39,773 bases of DNA, taken from positions 83,205-122,977 of the forward strand of contig MHUO01000004.1 in the NCBI GenBank assembly GCA_001825035.1, given 5' to 3'. Position 1 is the stretch's first letter, and each line of letters begins with the position of its first letter. The stretch is from Candidatus Wildermuthbacteria bacterium RIFOXYD1_FULL_50_12. GTDB taxonomy: Bacteria; Patescibacteriota; Minisyncoccia; Minisyncoccales; UBA10102. Positions 15,743 through 23,013 of the stretch are shown piece after piece. The position numbers and the translations under genes were made by a program. The notes beneath the pieces are model-generated. The model was not told the origin of the DNA and did no database searches. It saw only the letters and a program-made list of their open reading frames with translations.

Positions 15743-15784
15743 TGGTGCTCTATATTGAAAATAGTTCGAACGCATTTCGCCGCC
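15743..15784. repeat. Inverted repeat A flanking the hisG cargo
   Basis: This 42-bp sequence starts TGGTGCTCTAT and ends CGCATTTCGCCGCC. It matches the reverse complement of 17177-17218 at 37 of 42 positions. Both copies continue into GC-rich hairpins and an AAGCCCCC motif. The TGGTGC start resembles the TGGTGCCC att core of the element. Confidence 0.75.
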
Positions 15785-15865
15785 TGCGGCGGCGAAAACA
15801 AGCCCCCGTAATTTGCGGCTCGCCCGCGGGGCTCGCCGCGTTCTTTGACAATTTCAAATTTTTCT

Positions 15866-15929
15866 ATGAGTTAATCATAACTCATTGCAGTAAATTTTTC
15901 AAGAAAAATGAGCTTGAAAAATTTACTGC
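15866..15929. repeat. Two perfect hairpins in tandem
   Basis: ATGAGTTA/TAACTCAT (15866-15885, 4-base loop) is followed directly by a perfect 17-bp stem, 15887-15903 pairing with 15913-15929 around a 9-base loop. Such stems in a non-coding gap could be recombination or processing sites, or bidirectional terminators. The rest of 15785-15865 holds further GC-rich short palindromes and no gene. Confidence 0.7.
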
Positions 15930-15957
15930 TTTGGCGGCAAATTCTTTAGCACTTTTA

Positions 15958-15998
15958 CAAAAAGAACAGTGGGCAAGAATAAAATTCTCTTGCCCACT
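15958..15998 (-). terminator. Terminator of the hisG-like gene
   Basis: AGTGGGCAAGA (15968-15978) pairs perfectly with TCTTGCCCACT (15988-15998). On the minus strand the stem is followed by TTCTTTTTG. It lies 22 bases after the stop of the gene ending at 16021. Confidence 0.85.
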
Positions 15999-16020
15999 AT
16001 TGTGCAAACACTTGGTTTGC

Positions 16021-16911
16021 CTACGACATTATTAGCGGAATATCTCGATTGACGAGGATGTCGGTGACTCCAATCTGCAAAAGTTCGAAGATTACCTTTT
16101 GCTCGTCTTCTCGAGCCACAACAGATTGGAGAGCGAACCACCCTTTCACGCCAACAAGTGGCGAGCAGGAAGGCCCCTTAAGTCCTCCGATGATGCGGCT
16201 CGCCTCGTCCAGAACATTCTCGGGCACATTAGCTACGAGCATTACACGTTTCGAAGCTTGAAATGCACCGTTGATAAGCCGGATAAAACAATCGATGTAT
16301 GGCCGTTTAGATTCATCGGCGAACGATTCGGGGTTCGCTACAACAACGGTGTTGGACTCCATTATTTCGCAAATGATCTCGAGTTGGTTTTCTTCCAGAG
16401 AATCGCCGCTCTCTGTCACATCAACGATTGCCGTTGCCCCAAATCCGATCTTGTGTTCGGTGTTGCCAAAGGACGGAACAACTTTGATGTCATTTCTTCC
16501 TAGATCAATGAAGAATCTTTGGACCAACTGGACATACTCGGTGGCAACTTCGCAATTTTGGGGCAGTTCTTCTACCCGCCGAAAATCACTGGCTTGATTC
16601 ACCGCCAAGACGATCTTAACGGGTTTGTTGCCACTGCGACCAATCGGAAGTTTGAGCAAAACGGGGAATTCATAACCCCAGTTAGCAATCCAGTCCTCGC
16701 CCACAATGGCGACATCGAAATGACCATTCTTGAGGTAATTCGGGATTTCCTGCGGTCTCTGAAAGGCAACGCGCTTAATCCAATCAACTCCGACTTTGCC
16801 TTCCTTTGTCCGCCTTTTTTCTATCACCACCGGCAACCCCGCTTTGGCAAAAAGGCCGACAATGACCTCTTGCATGGAACCATCTGGAACGACTATATCA
16901 ATCTGACTCAT
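16021..16911 (-). CDS. hisG: ATP phosphoribosyltransferase, long form (HisG-like), orphan
   Basis: A 296-residue protein with the two-lobed HisG fold and the C-terminal ACT-like regulatory domain of long-form HisG. Landmarks are the N-terminal IVVPDGSMQEVIVGLFAKAG, RPQEIPNYLKNGHFDVAIVGEDW near residue 53, the PRPP-site region GFGATAIVDVTESGDSLEENQL near residue 155, and the HisG_C stretch SCSPLVGVKGWFALQSVVA near the end. HisG makes phosphoribosyl-ATP, the first step of histidine synthesis, but no other his gene lies in the window; hisS is only a tRNA synthetase. It has its own terminator, a GAGAAGG ribosome site near 16917, and lies between 42-bp inverted repeats inside a mobile element. The reaction may be kept while the pathway differs; that is open. 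Confidence 0.87.
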   Translation of the reverse strand: MSQIDIVVPDGSMQEVIVGLFAKAGLPVVIEKRRTKEGKVGVDWIKRVAFQRPQEIPNYLKNGHFDVAIVGEDWIANWGYEFPVLLKLPIGRSGNKPVKIVLAVNQASDFRRVEELPQNCEVATEYVQLVQRFFIDLGRNDIKVVPSFGNTEHKIGFGATAIVDVTESGDSLEENQLEIICEIMESNTVVVANPESFADESKRPYIDCFIRLINGAFQASKRVMLVANVPENVLDEASRIIGGLKGPSCSPLVGVKGWFALQSVVAREDEQKVIFELLQIGVTDILVNRDIPLIMS

Positions 16912-17176
16912 GGCATGCCTTCTCTCTTTCTAGTTTTGAATGAGCTGCGTTATCTACTACTTTTCGACAACAGCCTACCTTAACATAAAAGCTATAAATT
17001 GTCCATCCCAATAACAAAAAACAGAAATTTCTAAGAATTTCTGCAACAATATAGTATGCAAAAATTTTCTTTTACAAAATGTGGTTCGAGCCGATATTTT
17101 TATCAGGTTCTTTGGCAGTTTTTAAAAATCGCGGCGAAGCCGCTTAATTTTTGGGGGGCTTCTCGTCGCCACCTTC

Positions 17177-17218
17177 GGCGGCGAAATGCGTGCGGACTAT
17201 TTTAAGAATAGAGCACCA
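17177..17218. repeat. Inverted repeat B flanking the hisG cargo
   Basis: This is the reverse complement of 15743-15784 at 37 of 42 positions. Its last bases (GAGCACCA) run straight into the 99-bp inverted repeat, whose GCACCAGTAAGG start equals the tRNA-Leu 3' end plus its downstream flank. Confidence 0.75.
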
Positions 17219-17311
17219 GTAAGGAAAAGTCAAATTTCGTTGGTTCGCCTCGCTTCGCTCGGCGACCAAATCGTAGGGAATTTTGGGCGAAAAAATCAAT
17301 TGGCGGTTTTG
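17213..17311. repeat. 99-bp inverted repeat, left copy
   Basis: Matches the reverse complement of 18728-18826 at 98 of 99 positions; the only mismatch falls in the GCGAC(C/T)AAATCG region. The pair brackets the serine recombinase gene. Confidence 0.93.
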
Positions 17312-17366
17312 AATTAGTAAAAGAAAATTTTGTCATAATTATTTATTATTAACTAAAGGAAAAAAT

Positions 17367-18389
17367 ATGAAATACATTATTTACGCACGCAAAAGCACCG
17401 AAGAAGACGACAGACAGATATTAAGTATTGAAGCACAATTTGTTGAGCTAAAAGAATTTGCCGCCAAAGAAAAACTTGAAATTGTCACCTCTTTTCAAGA
17501 GGCAAAAACTGCCAAAGAACCTGGGCGAATGAAATTCGCAGAAATGTTGTCATTGATAGAAAAAGGAAAGGCAGACGGAATAATTTCATGGCACCCTGAT
17601 AGATTAGCTCGTAATTCTGTGGACGGTGGCAAGATAATTCATTTTGTCGATCGGGGTTTAATCAAATCCCTCAAATTTCCCACTTTTTGGTTTGAACCGA
17701 CACCGCAAGGATTATTCATGCTCAATATCGCTTTTGGCCAATCAAAATATTTTGTAGACAATTTGCGAGAGAATGTAAAAAGAGGTTTGCGACAAAAAAT
17801 CAGAAATGGCGTTTGGCCCGGTTGGGCGCCAGTGGGATATTTGAATAATCCTAAAACTAGAATGATTGATATTGATAAAAGCAAATTTCTGAAAGTTAAA
17901 AAACTTTTTGAACTTTACGCCACTGGCGAATACACTCTAAAATCTCTCGCAAATTGGTGTAAAGAAAAAAGTTTGCGTGGAAATCTCGGAAAAGAAATTG
18001 CAATCGGCAATATCCAAAAAATTCTACAAAATATTTTCTACATTGGCCTGATGAAATATCATGGGGAAATTTTTGAGGGACAACACGAGCCGTTAATTTC
18101 AAAGAAACTTTTTGATAAATGCCGAGAAGTGATGAGCAAACGAGGAAAAGTGCAAGAAGTTAGAAAACATAACTTTGCTTTTCTTGGCTTGCTAAAATGT
18201 TACTCTTGTGGAGCGAGTATCACCGCCGAAATTCAAAAAGGACATAATTATTATCGTTGCACCAAGAAAAAAGGTTTGTGCCAAGAAAAACATTATTTAA
18301 GAGAGGAACTTTTAAACGAACAGATTAAAACCTTCCTTCAAAAATTTCTTTGTCGAGCCAAGACACCGGAAAAATTTTGGCGGCGCTGA
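17367..18389 (+). CDS. Large serine recombinase, N-terminal and DNA-binding part (frame broken near 18350)
   Basis: This part gives 340 residues. An N-terminal resolvase domain (IIYARKSTEEDDRQ, nucleophile Ser10, and the conserved PDRLARN near residue 79) is followed by the Recombinase domain (about 145-250; GWAPVGYLNN) and a zinc ribbon (about 272-310; CYSCGASI ... YYRCTKKKGLC). The frame then ends early at TGA 18387. The missing coiled-coil C-terminus is open in the -1 frame from about 18350, inside AAAATTTCTTTGTCG. One T too few in the TTT run at 18349-18351 would explain the break. The full protein would be about 500 residues. It should catalyse integration and excision at the tRNA-Leu site. 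Whether the frameshift is real, programmed or a sequencing error cannot be told here. Confidence 0.88.
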   Translation: MKYIIYARKSTEEDDRQILSIEAQFVELKEFAAKEKLEIVTSFQEAKTAKEPGRMKFAEMLSLIEKGKADGIISWHPDRLARNSVDGGKIIHFVDRGLIKSLKFPTFWFEPTPQGLFMLNIAFGQSKYFVDNLRENVKRGLRQKIRNGVWPGWAPVGYLNNPKTRMIDIDKSKFLKVKKLFELYATGEYTLKSLANWCKEKSLRGNLGKEIAIGNIQKILQNIFYIGLMKYHGEIFEGQHEPLISKKLFDKCREVMSKRGKVQEVRKHNFAFLGLLKCYSCGASITAEIQKGHNYYRCTKKKGLCQEKHYLREELLNEQIKTFLQKFLCRAKTPEKFWRR

Positions 18390-18727
18390 ATAGTGAACAA
18401 GAGCAAGCAAAATTACAGACACAATTAGAAGTGGAAAACTTGAAAACGCAATTAAACCAAGTGGAAACAAAATTAACGAAACTGCTTGATGTGTTTTTGA
18501 ACGACGCTTTATCCATAGAAGAATACGCCGCCAAAAAGCAAAGCTTGCTTTCTGAAAAAGTATCGTTAAATGAAAAAATTAGCGACTTTGAGCAAAAAGG
18601 GTTGTCTTGGCTCGAACCGGCTCGTGAGTTCGTTTTATCTCTTAATCAAGCCGCAAAATTAGTAGAAACCGAAAACAAAAAAGAGATGACAACATTTCTT
18701 AAAAATATCGGCTCGAACCACATTTTA

Positions 18728-18826
18728 CAAAACCGCCAATTGATTTTTTCGCCCAAAATTCCCTACGATTTAGTCGCCGAGCGAAGCGAGGCGAACCAAC
18801 GAAATTTGACTTTTCCTTACTGGTGC
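18728..18826. repeat. 99-bp inverted repeat, right copy
   Basis: Inverted partner of 17213-17311. It encodes the end of the recombinase on one strand and ends within the tRNA-Leu 3' terminus (GCACCA). Just left of it, 18700-18726 is a 27-bp exact inverted match to 17076-17102. Confidence 0.93.
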
Positions 18827-18828
18827 CC
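18813..18828 (+). repeat. Right attachment site (attR core) at the tRNA-Leu 3' end
   Basis: Identical 16-bp copy of 15370-15385. Bases 18821-18828 are the complement of the last 8 tRNA bases, GGGCACCA. Confidence 0.7.
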
Positions 18829-18907
18829 GGGGAGAGAATCGAACTCTCATGAGGTTGTCCTCAATGGATTTTGAGTCCATCGCGTCTGCCTATTCCGCCA
18901 CCCGGGC
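18821..18907 (-). tRNA. tRNA-Leu, anticodon CAA
   Basis: An 87-base class II tRNA including an encoded CCA. The 7-bp acceptor stem GCCCGGG/CCCGGGC, the anticodon stem ATGGA/TCCAT with loop CTCAAAA (anticodon CAA), a long variable arm (TGAGGACAACCTCA) and the T arm with GTTCGATTC are all visible on the minus strand. Its 3' end serves as the integration site of the element to the left. Confidence 0.97.
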
Positions 18908-18924
18908 AACCCAAAGACGCTTCC

Positions 18925-18952
18925 ATTATATCGGGATTTACCTTTTTGTAAA
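18925..18952 (-). promoter_or_regulatory. Promoter of tRNA-Leu
   Basis: On the minus strand, TTTACA (18947-18952), a 16-bp spacer and a perfect TATAAT (18925-18930) lie 17 bases upstream of the tRNA 5' end. Confidence 0.75.
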
Positions 18953-18960
18953 GGAAAATA

Positions 18961-21024
18961 CTATTTCTTGTTGGTGGAGCAATCGGGATTTGAGCACTGC
19001 TCCTTTTTTCGTTTCTCAATCAAAAGAGAACCGCATTGTTCGCAGAGTTTACCCTTGCCCGCCTCTCGGCCAGACACAGGTTTGTCCCACAAGGCAAAAT
19101 CGCATTCAGGATAGCGACCGCATCCGTAAAAAATCTTTCTTCGTTTTGTATGCTTTGCGGTGAGCTGACCTTGCCGACATTTGGGGCAGGGAATATTGAT
19201 ATTGTTTTCTTCAAGCGAGGCCGTGTATTTGCATTTCGGGAAACCGGAGCACGCGTAAAACTTGCCGTATCTTCCCAGACGAATCAAAAGGGGTTTTCCG
19301 CATTCGGGGCACTTTTTGTCGGTTTTTTCCGCCGCTATCTTTTGTTTGGAAACCTCTTTTTCTTTCTTTGCAAGGTTTTGGGCAAAGGGTGTGTAGAATT
19401 CTTTTAACACCGGAACCCATTCCCTTTTTCCTTCTGCGATCTTGTCCAAGTCCTCTTCCATTCCTGCCGTGAAACCAACGTCAACGATCTCGGGGAAATG
19501 CTCTACGAGAAGATCGTTTACCGCGTTGCCAACATCAGTAGGGCGCAATCTTCGCTGTTCGTCCTTTTCCACGTAATTACGCTCCTGAATGGTTGAGAGA
19601 ATAGGAGCGTATGTGGAAGGCCGGCCAATGCCGAAGCTCTCAAGCGCCTTAATCAAGCTTGCTTCGTTATACCGTGGAGGCGGCTGGGTAAAATGCTGGG
19701 ACGGCACCAGTTTTTTTAAATCAAGAATCTCGCCTTTTTTGAGCACAGGAAGATCCGTTTCCTCAAATTTCATCGAGTAAACCTTAAGAAATCCGTCAAA
19801 TGTTAGCACTTGCCCTGTTGCGCGGAAGATGTATTGATGTGCCTGCACATCAACACTTGTTGCGTCGAATATGGCCTGCGACATTTGGCAGGCAAGAAAT
19901 CTCCGCCAGATTAAATCATACAACTTTGCTTGCGGAGGAGTGAGTTTTAGGTTTGCCGGCGCGTTGTTGGGATTGGTGGGCCTAATTGCTTCGTGCGCCT
20001 CTTGGGCGCCCTTTGATTTGGTTTTAAATCGGCGGAACGCGCCGGCTCCGTACTTTAGTCCGTATGTTTTTTCAATAAAGTTTTTTGCCGCAGCCAGCGA
20101 ACTTTCCGCAAGATTTACAGAGTCGGTGCGGTGATACGTGATAAGCCCCGTTTCGTAGAGCTGCTGGGCTATCTGCATGGTGAGCTTTGCTGGAAACCTG
20201 AGGCGCTGGGCTGCGGTTTGCTGAAGGGTTGAGGTGGTGAATGGCGGCAGGGGATTGCGCGAAATTTCTTTCCTTTCAATATGGAGGACCCGATACTCCG
20301 CCCCCCCTAATTCCTTCAAAATCGTATCGGCCTCTTCTTTGTTTTTGATATCAAGCTTCCCAGTCGGTCTTCCGTCTTTCTGGGCGAGTGTAGCTTGAAA
20401 TACGCTTTGTCCGTCAGTTGGTTGATTGAGCTTTTGGAGCGTGGCGACAATTGTCCAGTATTCCTGCGCTTTGAATGCCTCAATCTCTCGCTCCCTATCC
20501 GCGACCAAGCGCACCGCAACCGACTGCACTCGTCCTGCAGACAATTTGCGCGCCACCTTTTTCCAAAGAAAAGGGGAGAGCTTGTATCCTACGAGTCGAT
20601 CCAAAATGCGCCGCGCCTGCTGTGCATCTACCAGATTTATGTCTATTTTGCGCGGAGCCTTCAGCGCCTCTTCAATCGCGTGCTTGGTAATTTCGTGGAA
20701 TGCAATTCGTTCGGGATCCTTCAGCGAGAGCGCGTGCGCCAAATGCCAGGCGATGGCTTCTCCCTCTCTGTCTTCGTCCGTGGCGAGAATAGTTTGGCTA
20801 GCCTCCCCAGCTTCCTTCTTGAGAGCCGCAAGCGTTTTCCTGGCTTTGGCCGGGATGATGTACGTGGGTTCGAAATTGCGCTCCACGTCCACGCCCAATT
20901 TACTTTTGGGCAAATCGCGAATATGCCCCATGCTTGCCATGACGCGGTAATCTTTCCCGAGAAACTGGGATAAGGTGCGAGCTTTCGTTGGGCTTTCCAC
21001 GAGAACTAATTTTGGCATATTCAT
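18961..21024 (-). CDS. topA: DNA topoisomerase I
   Basis: Type IA topoisomerase, relaxing negative supercoils. It has 687 residues. The Toprim domain at the N-terminus shows LVLVESPTKA and the acidic DEDREGEAIAWHL cluster. The active-site tyrosine is Tyr297 in GLITYHRTDS. The C-terminus holds three zinc ribbons (CPECGKPLL... CSGFPKC; CPKCRQGQL... CGRYPEC; CEQCGSLL... CSNPDC). The ATG at 21024 overlaps the mfd stop (TAATG), so translation is probably coupled; an ATG two codons later is an alternative. tRNA-Leu follows 53 bases downstream. Confidence 0.97.
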   Translation of the reverse strand: MNMPKLVLVESPTKARTLSQFLGKDYRVMASMGHIRDLPKSKLGVDVERNFEPTYIIPAKARKTLAALKKEAGEASQTILATDEDREGEAIAWHLAHALSLKDPERIAFHEITKHAIEEALKAPRKIDINLVDAQQARRILDRLVGYKLSPFLWKKVARKLSAGRVQSVAVRLVADREREIEAFKAQEYWTIVATLQKLNQPTDGQSVFQATLAQKDGRPTGKLDIKNKEEADTILKELGGAEYRVLHIERKEISRNPLPPFTTSTLQQTAAQRLRFPAKLTMQIAQQLYETGLITYHRTDSVNLAESSLAAAKNFIEKTYGLKYGAGAFRRFKTKSKGAQEAHEAIRPTNPNNAPANLKLTPPQAKLYDLIWRRFLACQMSQAIFDATSVDVQAHQYIFRATGQVLTFDGFLKVYSMKFEETDLPVLKKGEILDLKKLVPSQHFTQPPPRYNEASLIKALESFGIGRPSTYAPILSTIQERNYVEKDEQRRLRPTDVGNAVNDLLVEHFPEIVDVGFTAGMEEDLDKIAEGKREWVPVLKEFYTPFAQNLAKKEKEVSKQKIAAEKTDKKCPECGKPLLIRLGRYGKFYACSGFPKCKYTASLEENNINIPCPKCRQGQLTAKHTKRRKIFYGCGRYPECDFALWDKPVSGREAGKGKLCEQCGSLLIEKRKKEQCSNPDCSTNKK

Positions 21025-23003
21025 TACTGTACCACCGTTTTTAATTTTTCTACAGCTTCAGACAATATTTGACAATAGAGATTTAATCCGACGGAGTTGA
21101 CGGTTCCCGCCTGCTCTTTGCCTAAAATGTTTCCCGCTCCGCGTATTTCCAGGTCGCGGAGCGCGATTCGCCAACCAGACCCCAGCTCTTCTGCTTCCTT
21201 GAGCGCGCGCAGGCGGAGTTTTGCTTTCTCTCCCAGGCGGCCGCCATAGAGGAAATATGCGTGCGACTGGATATTTGAACGCCCAACCCGCCCCTTAATC
21301 TGATACGCTTGAGATAATCCGAGCTTTGTCGCGTCCTCCACGATAATAGTGCCGACATTCGGCAGATCCAGCCCGTTTTCAATAATTGTCGTGGCGAGTA
21401 ATACGTCAAATTTCTTTGCGCGAAAATCGTCCATCACTCCGATGAGCTGCCGCTCTCGCAATCTTCCGTGCGCAATGGCGACGCTTGCTTTGGGCACAAG
21501 TTTTCCTATGAAGTTTTTTGTCTGTTCAATTGTCCCGATGCGGTTGTGTAGATAATAGATCTGCCCTTTGCGCTCAAGTTCTTTTTCTAGCGCATCCTTT
21601 ATCATGGAATCCTTTCTTTTGGCAATGGTTGTTTTCACAGGCAGGCGGCCTTCAGGCGGGGTTTGAATCATGCTGATTTTTTTGAGGGAGGATAGGGCCA
21701 TATACAAGGTTCGCGGTATGGGGGTGGCAGAAAGCGAGAGTACATCAAGCGAAACGCGCATTTCTTTGAATTTTTCCTTTTGCCTCACGCCGAATTTTTG
21801 CTCATCGTCTATCACAAGCAATCCCAGATTTTTGAATTCCACATCTCGGGAAAGAAGACGATGCGTACCGATCACAAGATCAACCGCCCCTTCCTTTAGT
21901 CCCTTCAGAATCCGCCCTTGCTCTTTTTTTGACTGCAGGCGAGAAAGCATTTCTAGTCGTACAGGCAGATCTTTGATCCTGCCTTGAAAGTTCTGATAAT
22001 GCTGGTGCGCGAGAATCGTGGTGGGCGCCAAAAGGGCCGCTTGGTATTCGTTATGCGCGGCGTGCACCATGGCGCGGAGCGCCACCTCGGTTTTCCCAAA
22101 TCCAACGTCGCCGCACAGGATGCGGTCCATCGGTTCTGTTTTGGCGAGGTCTTGGGTGATGTCGTGGAGGGCCTGCATTTGATCCGGAGTTTCCTGATAG
22201 GGAAACGTGCTTTGGAGCCGTTGTTCTATCTCCTCGTGGCTGACATACGCCCGCCGCGAAGAAATCTCGCGGCGCGCATAGAGCGCAAGGAGGTCTTTGG
22301 CGAGTTTCTCAATTTCTTCTTTTGCTTTTCGCTTGGTTTTTTGCCAGAAGGGAGAGCCGAGACGCGAAATTCGCGGCTGTTCAAAACCAATATACCGGGA
22401 GAGCTTACGCTCAAGGCCAACGGGAACAAAAAGCTTATCTTCGGTAGCATAGGAAAGTACATAGTATCGCGTCCGCCAGCTGGCGGATTGTATTTCGGTA
22501 AACCCATCAAACATTCCTACTCCGTGGTCGAGATGGACAAGATAATCGCCTTCTCTGATTCCTTTTAAATCCGAGAAAAGCTCCTGGGATTTCAAGCGTT
22601 TTTTGAGCAGGTTTTTTGCCTGTTGCTCATCCTGAAAAGTGAGGGGAAGCACCTCAATGCTTTCAATGCGGTTTCCGACAAACTCTATTCTCCTCGCGTT
22701 CAGGGAATTGATAGGAAACACTTCAACGACACCGCCCCGATGGCTAAACTCGCCCATCTGCTCTACCGCCAAAACCTTCTCGTATCCGAGCTCGTCAAGT
22801 TTTCGCAAGAGCTCAGAAATGGAGTATTGCTGGTCTTTCTCCAAAAAGAGCGTATGGTCCTGAAAAAAGGCCTGGGTCTTTCGTGCGATGAGAATTTTTT
22901 GCAAATTTTCCTCAAACCAAACATTTCCCTTTTCCAAAAAGTAGGGGGTGATCGCCGCGACGAAGAGCTGGTCAATTGTTTTAGGCGATGACTGGGTTTG
23001 CAT
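21024..23003 (-). CDS. mfd: Transcription-repair coupling factor, short form
   Basis: Mfd removes stalled RNA polymerase and recruits UvrA. This protein has 659 residues against about 1,150 in E. coli. It keeps a UvrB-like fragment (about 60-125; GEFSHRGGVVEVFP), the RNA-polymerase-interacting CarD-like domain (about 150-215; GDYLVHLDHGVGMFDGF) and the two RecA-like translocase lobes (Walker A GDVGFGKT with Lys304; DDEQ box; ATTIIENGLDLP; QIKGRVGRS). It lacks the first part of the UvrB-homology module, the D3 linker domain and the whole C-terminal D7 domain, ending right after GLNLYCQILSEAVEKL. The near-leaderless promoter at 23014-23042 supports the start at 23003. Confidence 0.93.
   Translation of the reverse strand: MQTQSSPKTIDQLFVAAITPYFLEKGNVWFEENLQKILIARKTQAFFQDHTLFLEKDQQYSISELLRKLDELGYEKVLAVEQMGEFSHRGGVVEVFPINSLNARRIEFVGNRIESIEVLPLTFQDEQQAKNLLKKRLKSQELFSDLKGIREGDYLVHLDHGVGMFDGFTEIQSASWRTRYYVLSYATEDKLFVPVGLERKLSRYIGFEQPRISRLGSPFWQKTKRKAKEEIEKLAKDLLALYARREISSRRAYVSHEEIEQRLQSTFPYQETPDQMQALHDITQDLAKTEPMDRILCGDVGFGKTEVALRAMVHAAHNEYQAALLAPTTILAHQHYQNFQGRIKDLPVRLEMLSRLQSKKEQGRILKGLKEGAVDLVIGTHRLLSRDVEFKNLGLLVIDDEQKFGVRQKEKFKEMRVSLDVLSLSATPIPRTLYMALSSLKKISMIQTPPEGRLPVKTTIAKRKDSMIKDALEKELERKGQIYYLHNRIGTIEQTKNFIGKLVPKASVAIAHGRLRERQLIGVMDDFRAKKFDVLLATTIIENGLDLPNVGTIIVEDATKLGLSQAYQIKGRVGRSNIQSHAYFLYGGRLGEKAKLRLRALKEAEELGSGWRIALRDLEIRGAGNILGKEQAGTVNSVGLNLYCQILSEAVEKLKTVVQ
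22472..22487. repeat. 16-bp perfect palindrome within mfd
   Basis: TCCGCCAGCTGGCGGA is self-complementary. It lies in the coding sequence of the polymerase-interacting domain and does not break the frame. Confidence 0.6.
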
Positions 23004-23013
23004 TCATAAGCAC

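Larger units (their letters stand above)
16912..17366. other. Repeat-rich non-coding gap between hisG and the recombinase
   Basis: I see no gene in these 455 bases. They hold the hisG leader, a 15-bp inverted repeat (17061-17075 with 17317-17331), a 27-bp exact inverted copy of recombinase C-terminal coding sequence (17076-17102 with 18700-18726), hairpins such as GCGGC-GAA-GCCGC (17131-17143), the 42-bp repeat B and the 99-bp inverted repeat. AT-rich sequence before 17367 probably holds the recombinase promoter, and AAAGGA lies 6 bases before its ATG. Confidence 0.7.
15370..18828. mobile_element. Integrated element at tRNA-Leu with serine recombinase and HisG cargo
   Basis: A 16-bp direct repeat (TTCCTTACTGGTGCCC) lies at both ends, at 15370-15385 and 18813-18828. 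At the right end it covers the last 8 bases of tRNA-Leu (with CCA) plus 8 bases downstream. Between them are a large serine recombinase reading toward the right end, an orphan hisG-like gene, a small membrane protein and several inverted repeats. Joining the two ends in silico gives an attP in which the recombinase frame runs through the core and stops at TGA (15396-15398), nine codons after entering it. In the integrated state the frame reads on into the tRNA complement. This makes 15370/18813 the likely att boundaries, with a unit of about 3.44 kb. Confidence 0.75.
18350..18874 (+). pseudogene. Serine recombinase C-terminal part, shifted frame, reading through attR
   Basis: This frame continues the recombinase with a long coiled coil (LEVENLKTQLNQVETKLTKL; LNEKISDFEQ) and the conserved tail around GLSWLEPAREFV. 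It has no start of its own. It then runs through the right inverted repeat and attR, and on into the complement of tRNA-Leu, giving the telltale WCPGRESNSH. In the predicted circular form the same frame would read WCPWLD and stop. The C-terminus after the coiled coil is therefore set by the integration state. Confidence 0.75.

Noticed and set aside
15785-15998. A CRISPR array in the repeat-rich gap
   Set aside because: The hairpins differ in sequence and length, and there are no regular direct repeats with unique spacers and no cas genes.
18822-18874. Recombinase C-terminal residues ending WCPGRESNSHEVVLNGF as a real protein tail
   Set aside because: This stretch is the complement of tRNA-Leu. 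Such WCPGRESNSH-like peptides are typical artefacts of reading across a tRNA gene.
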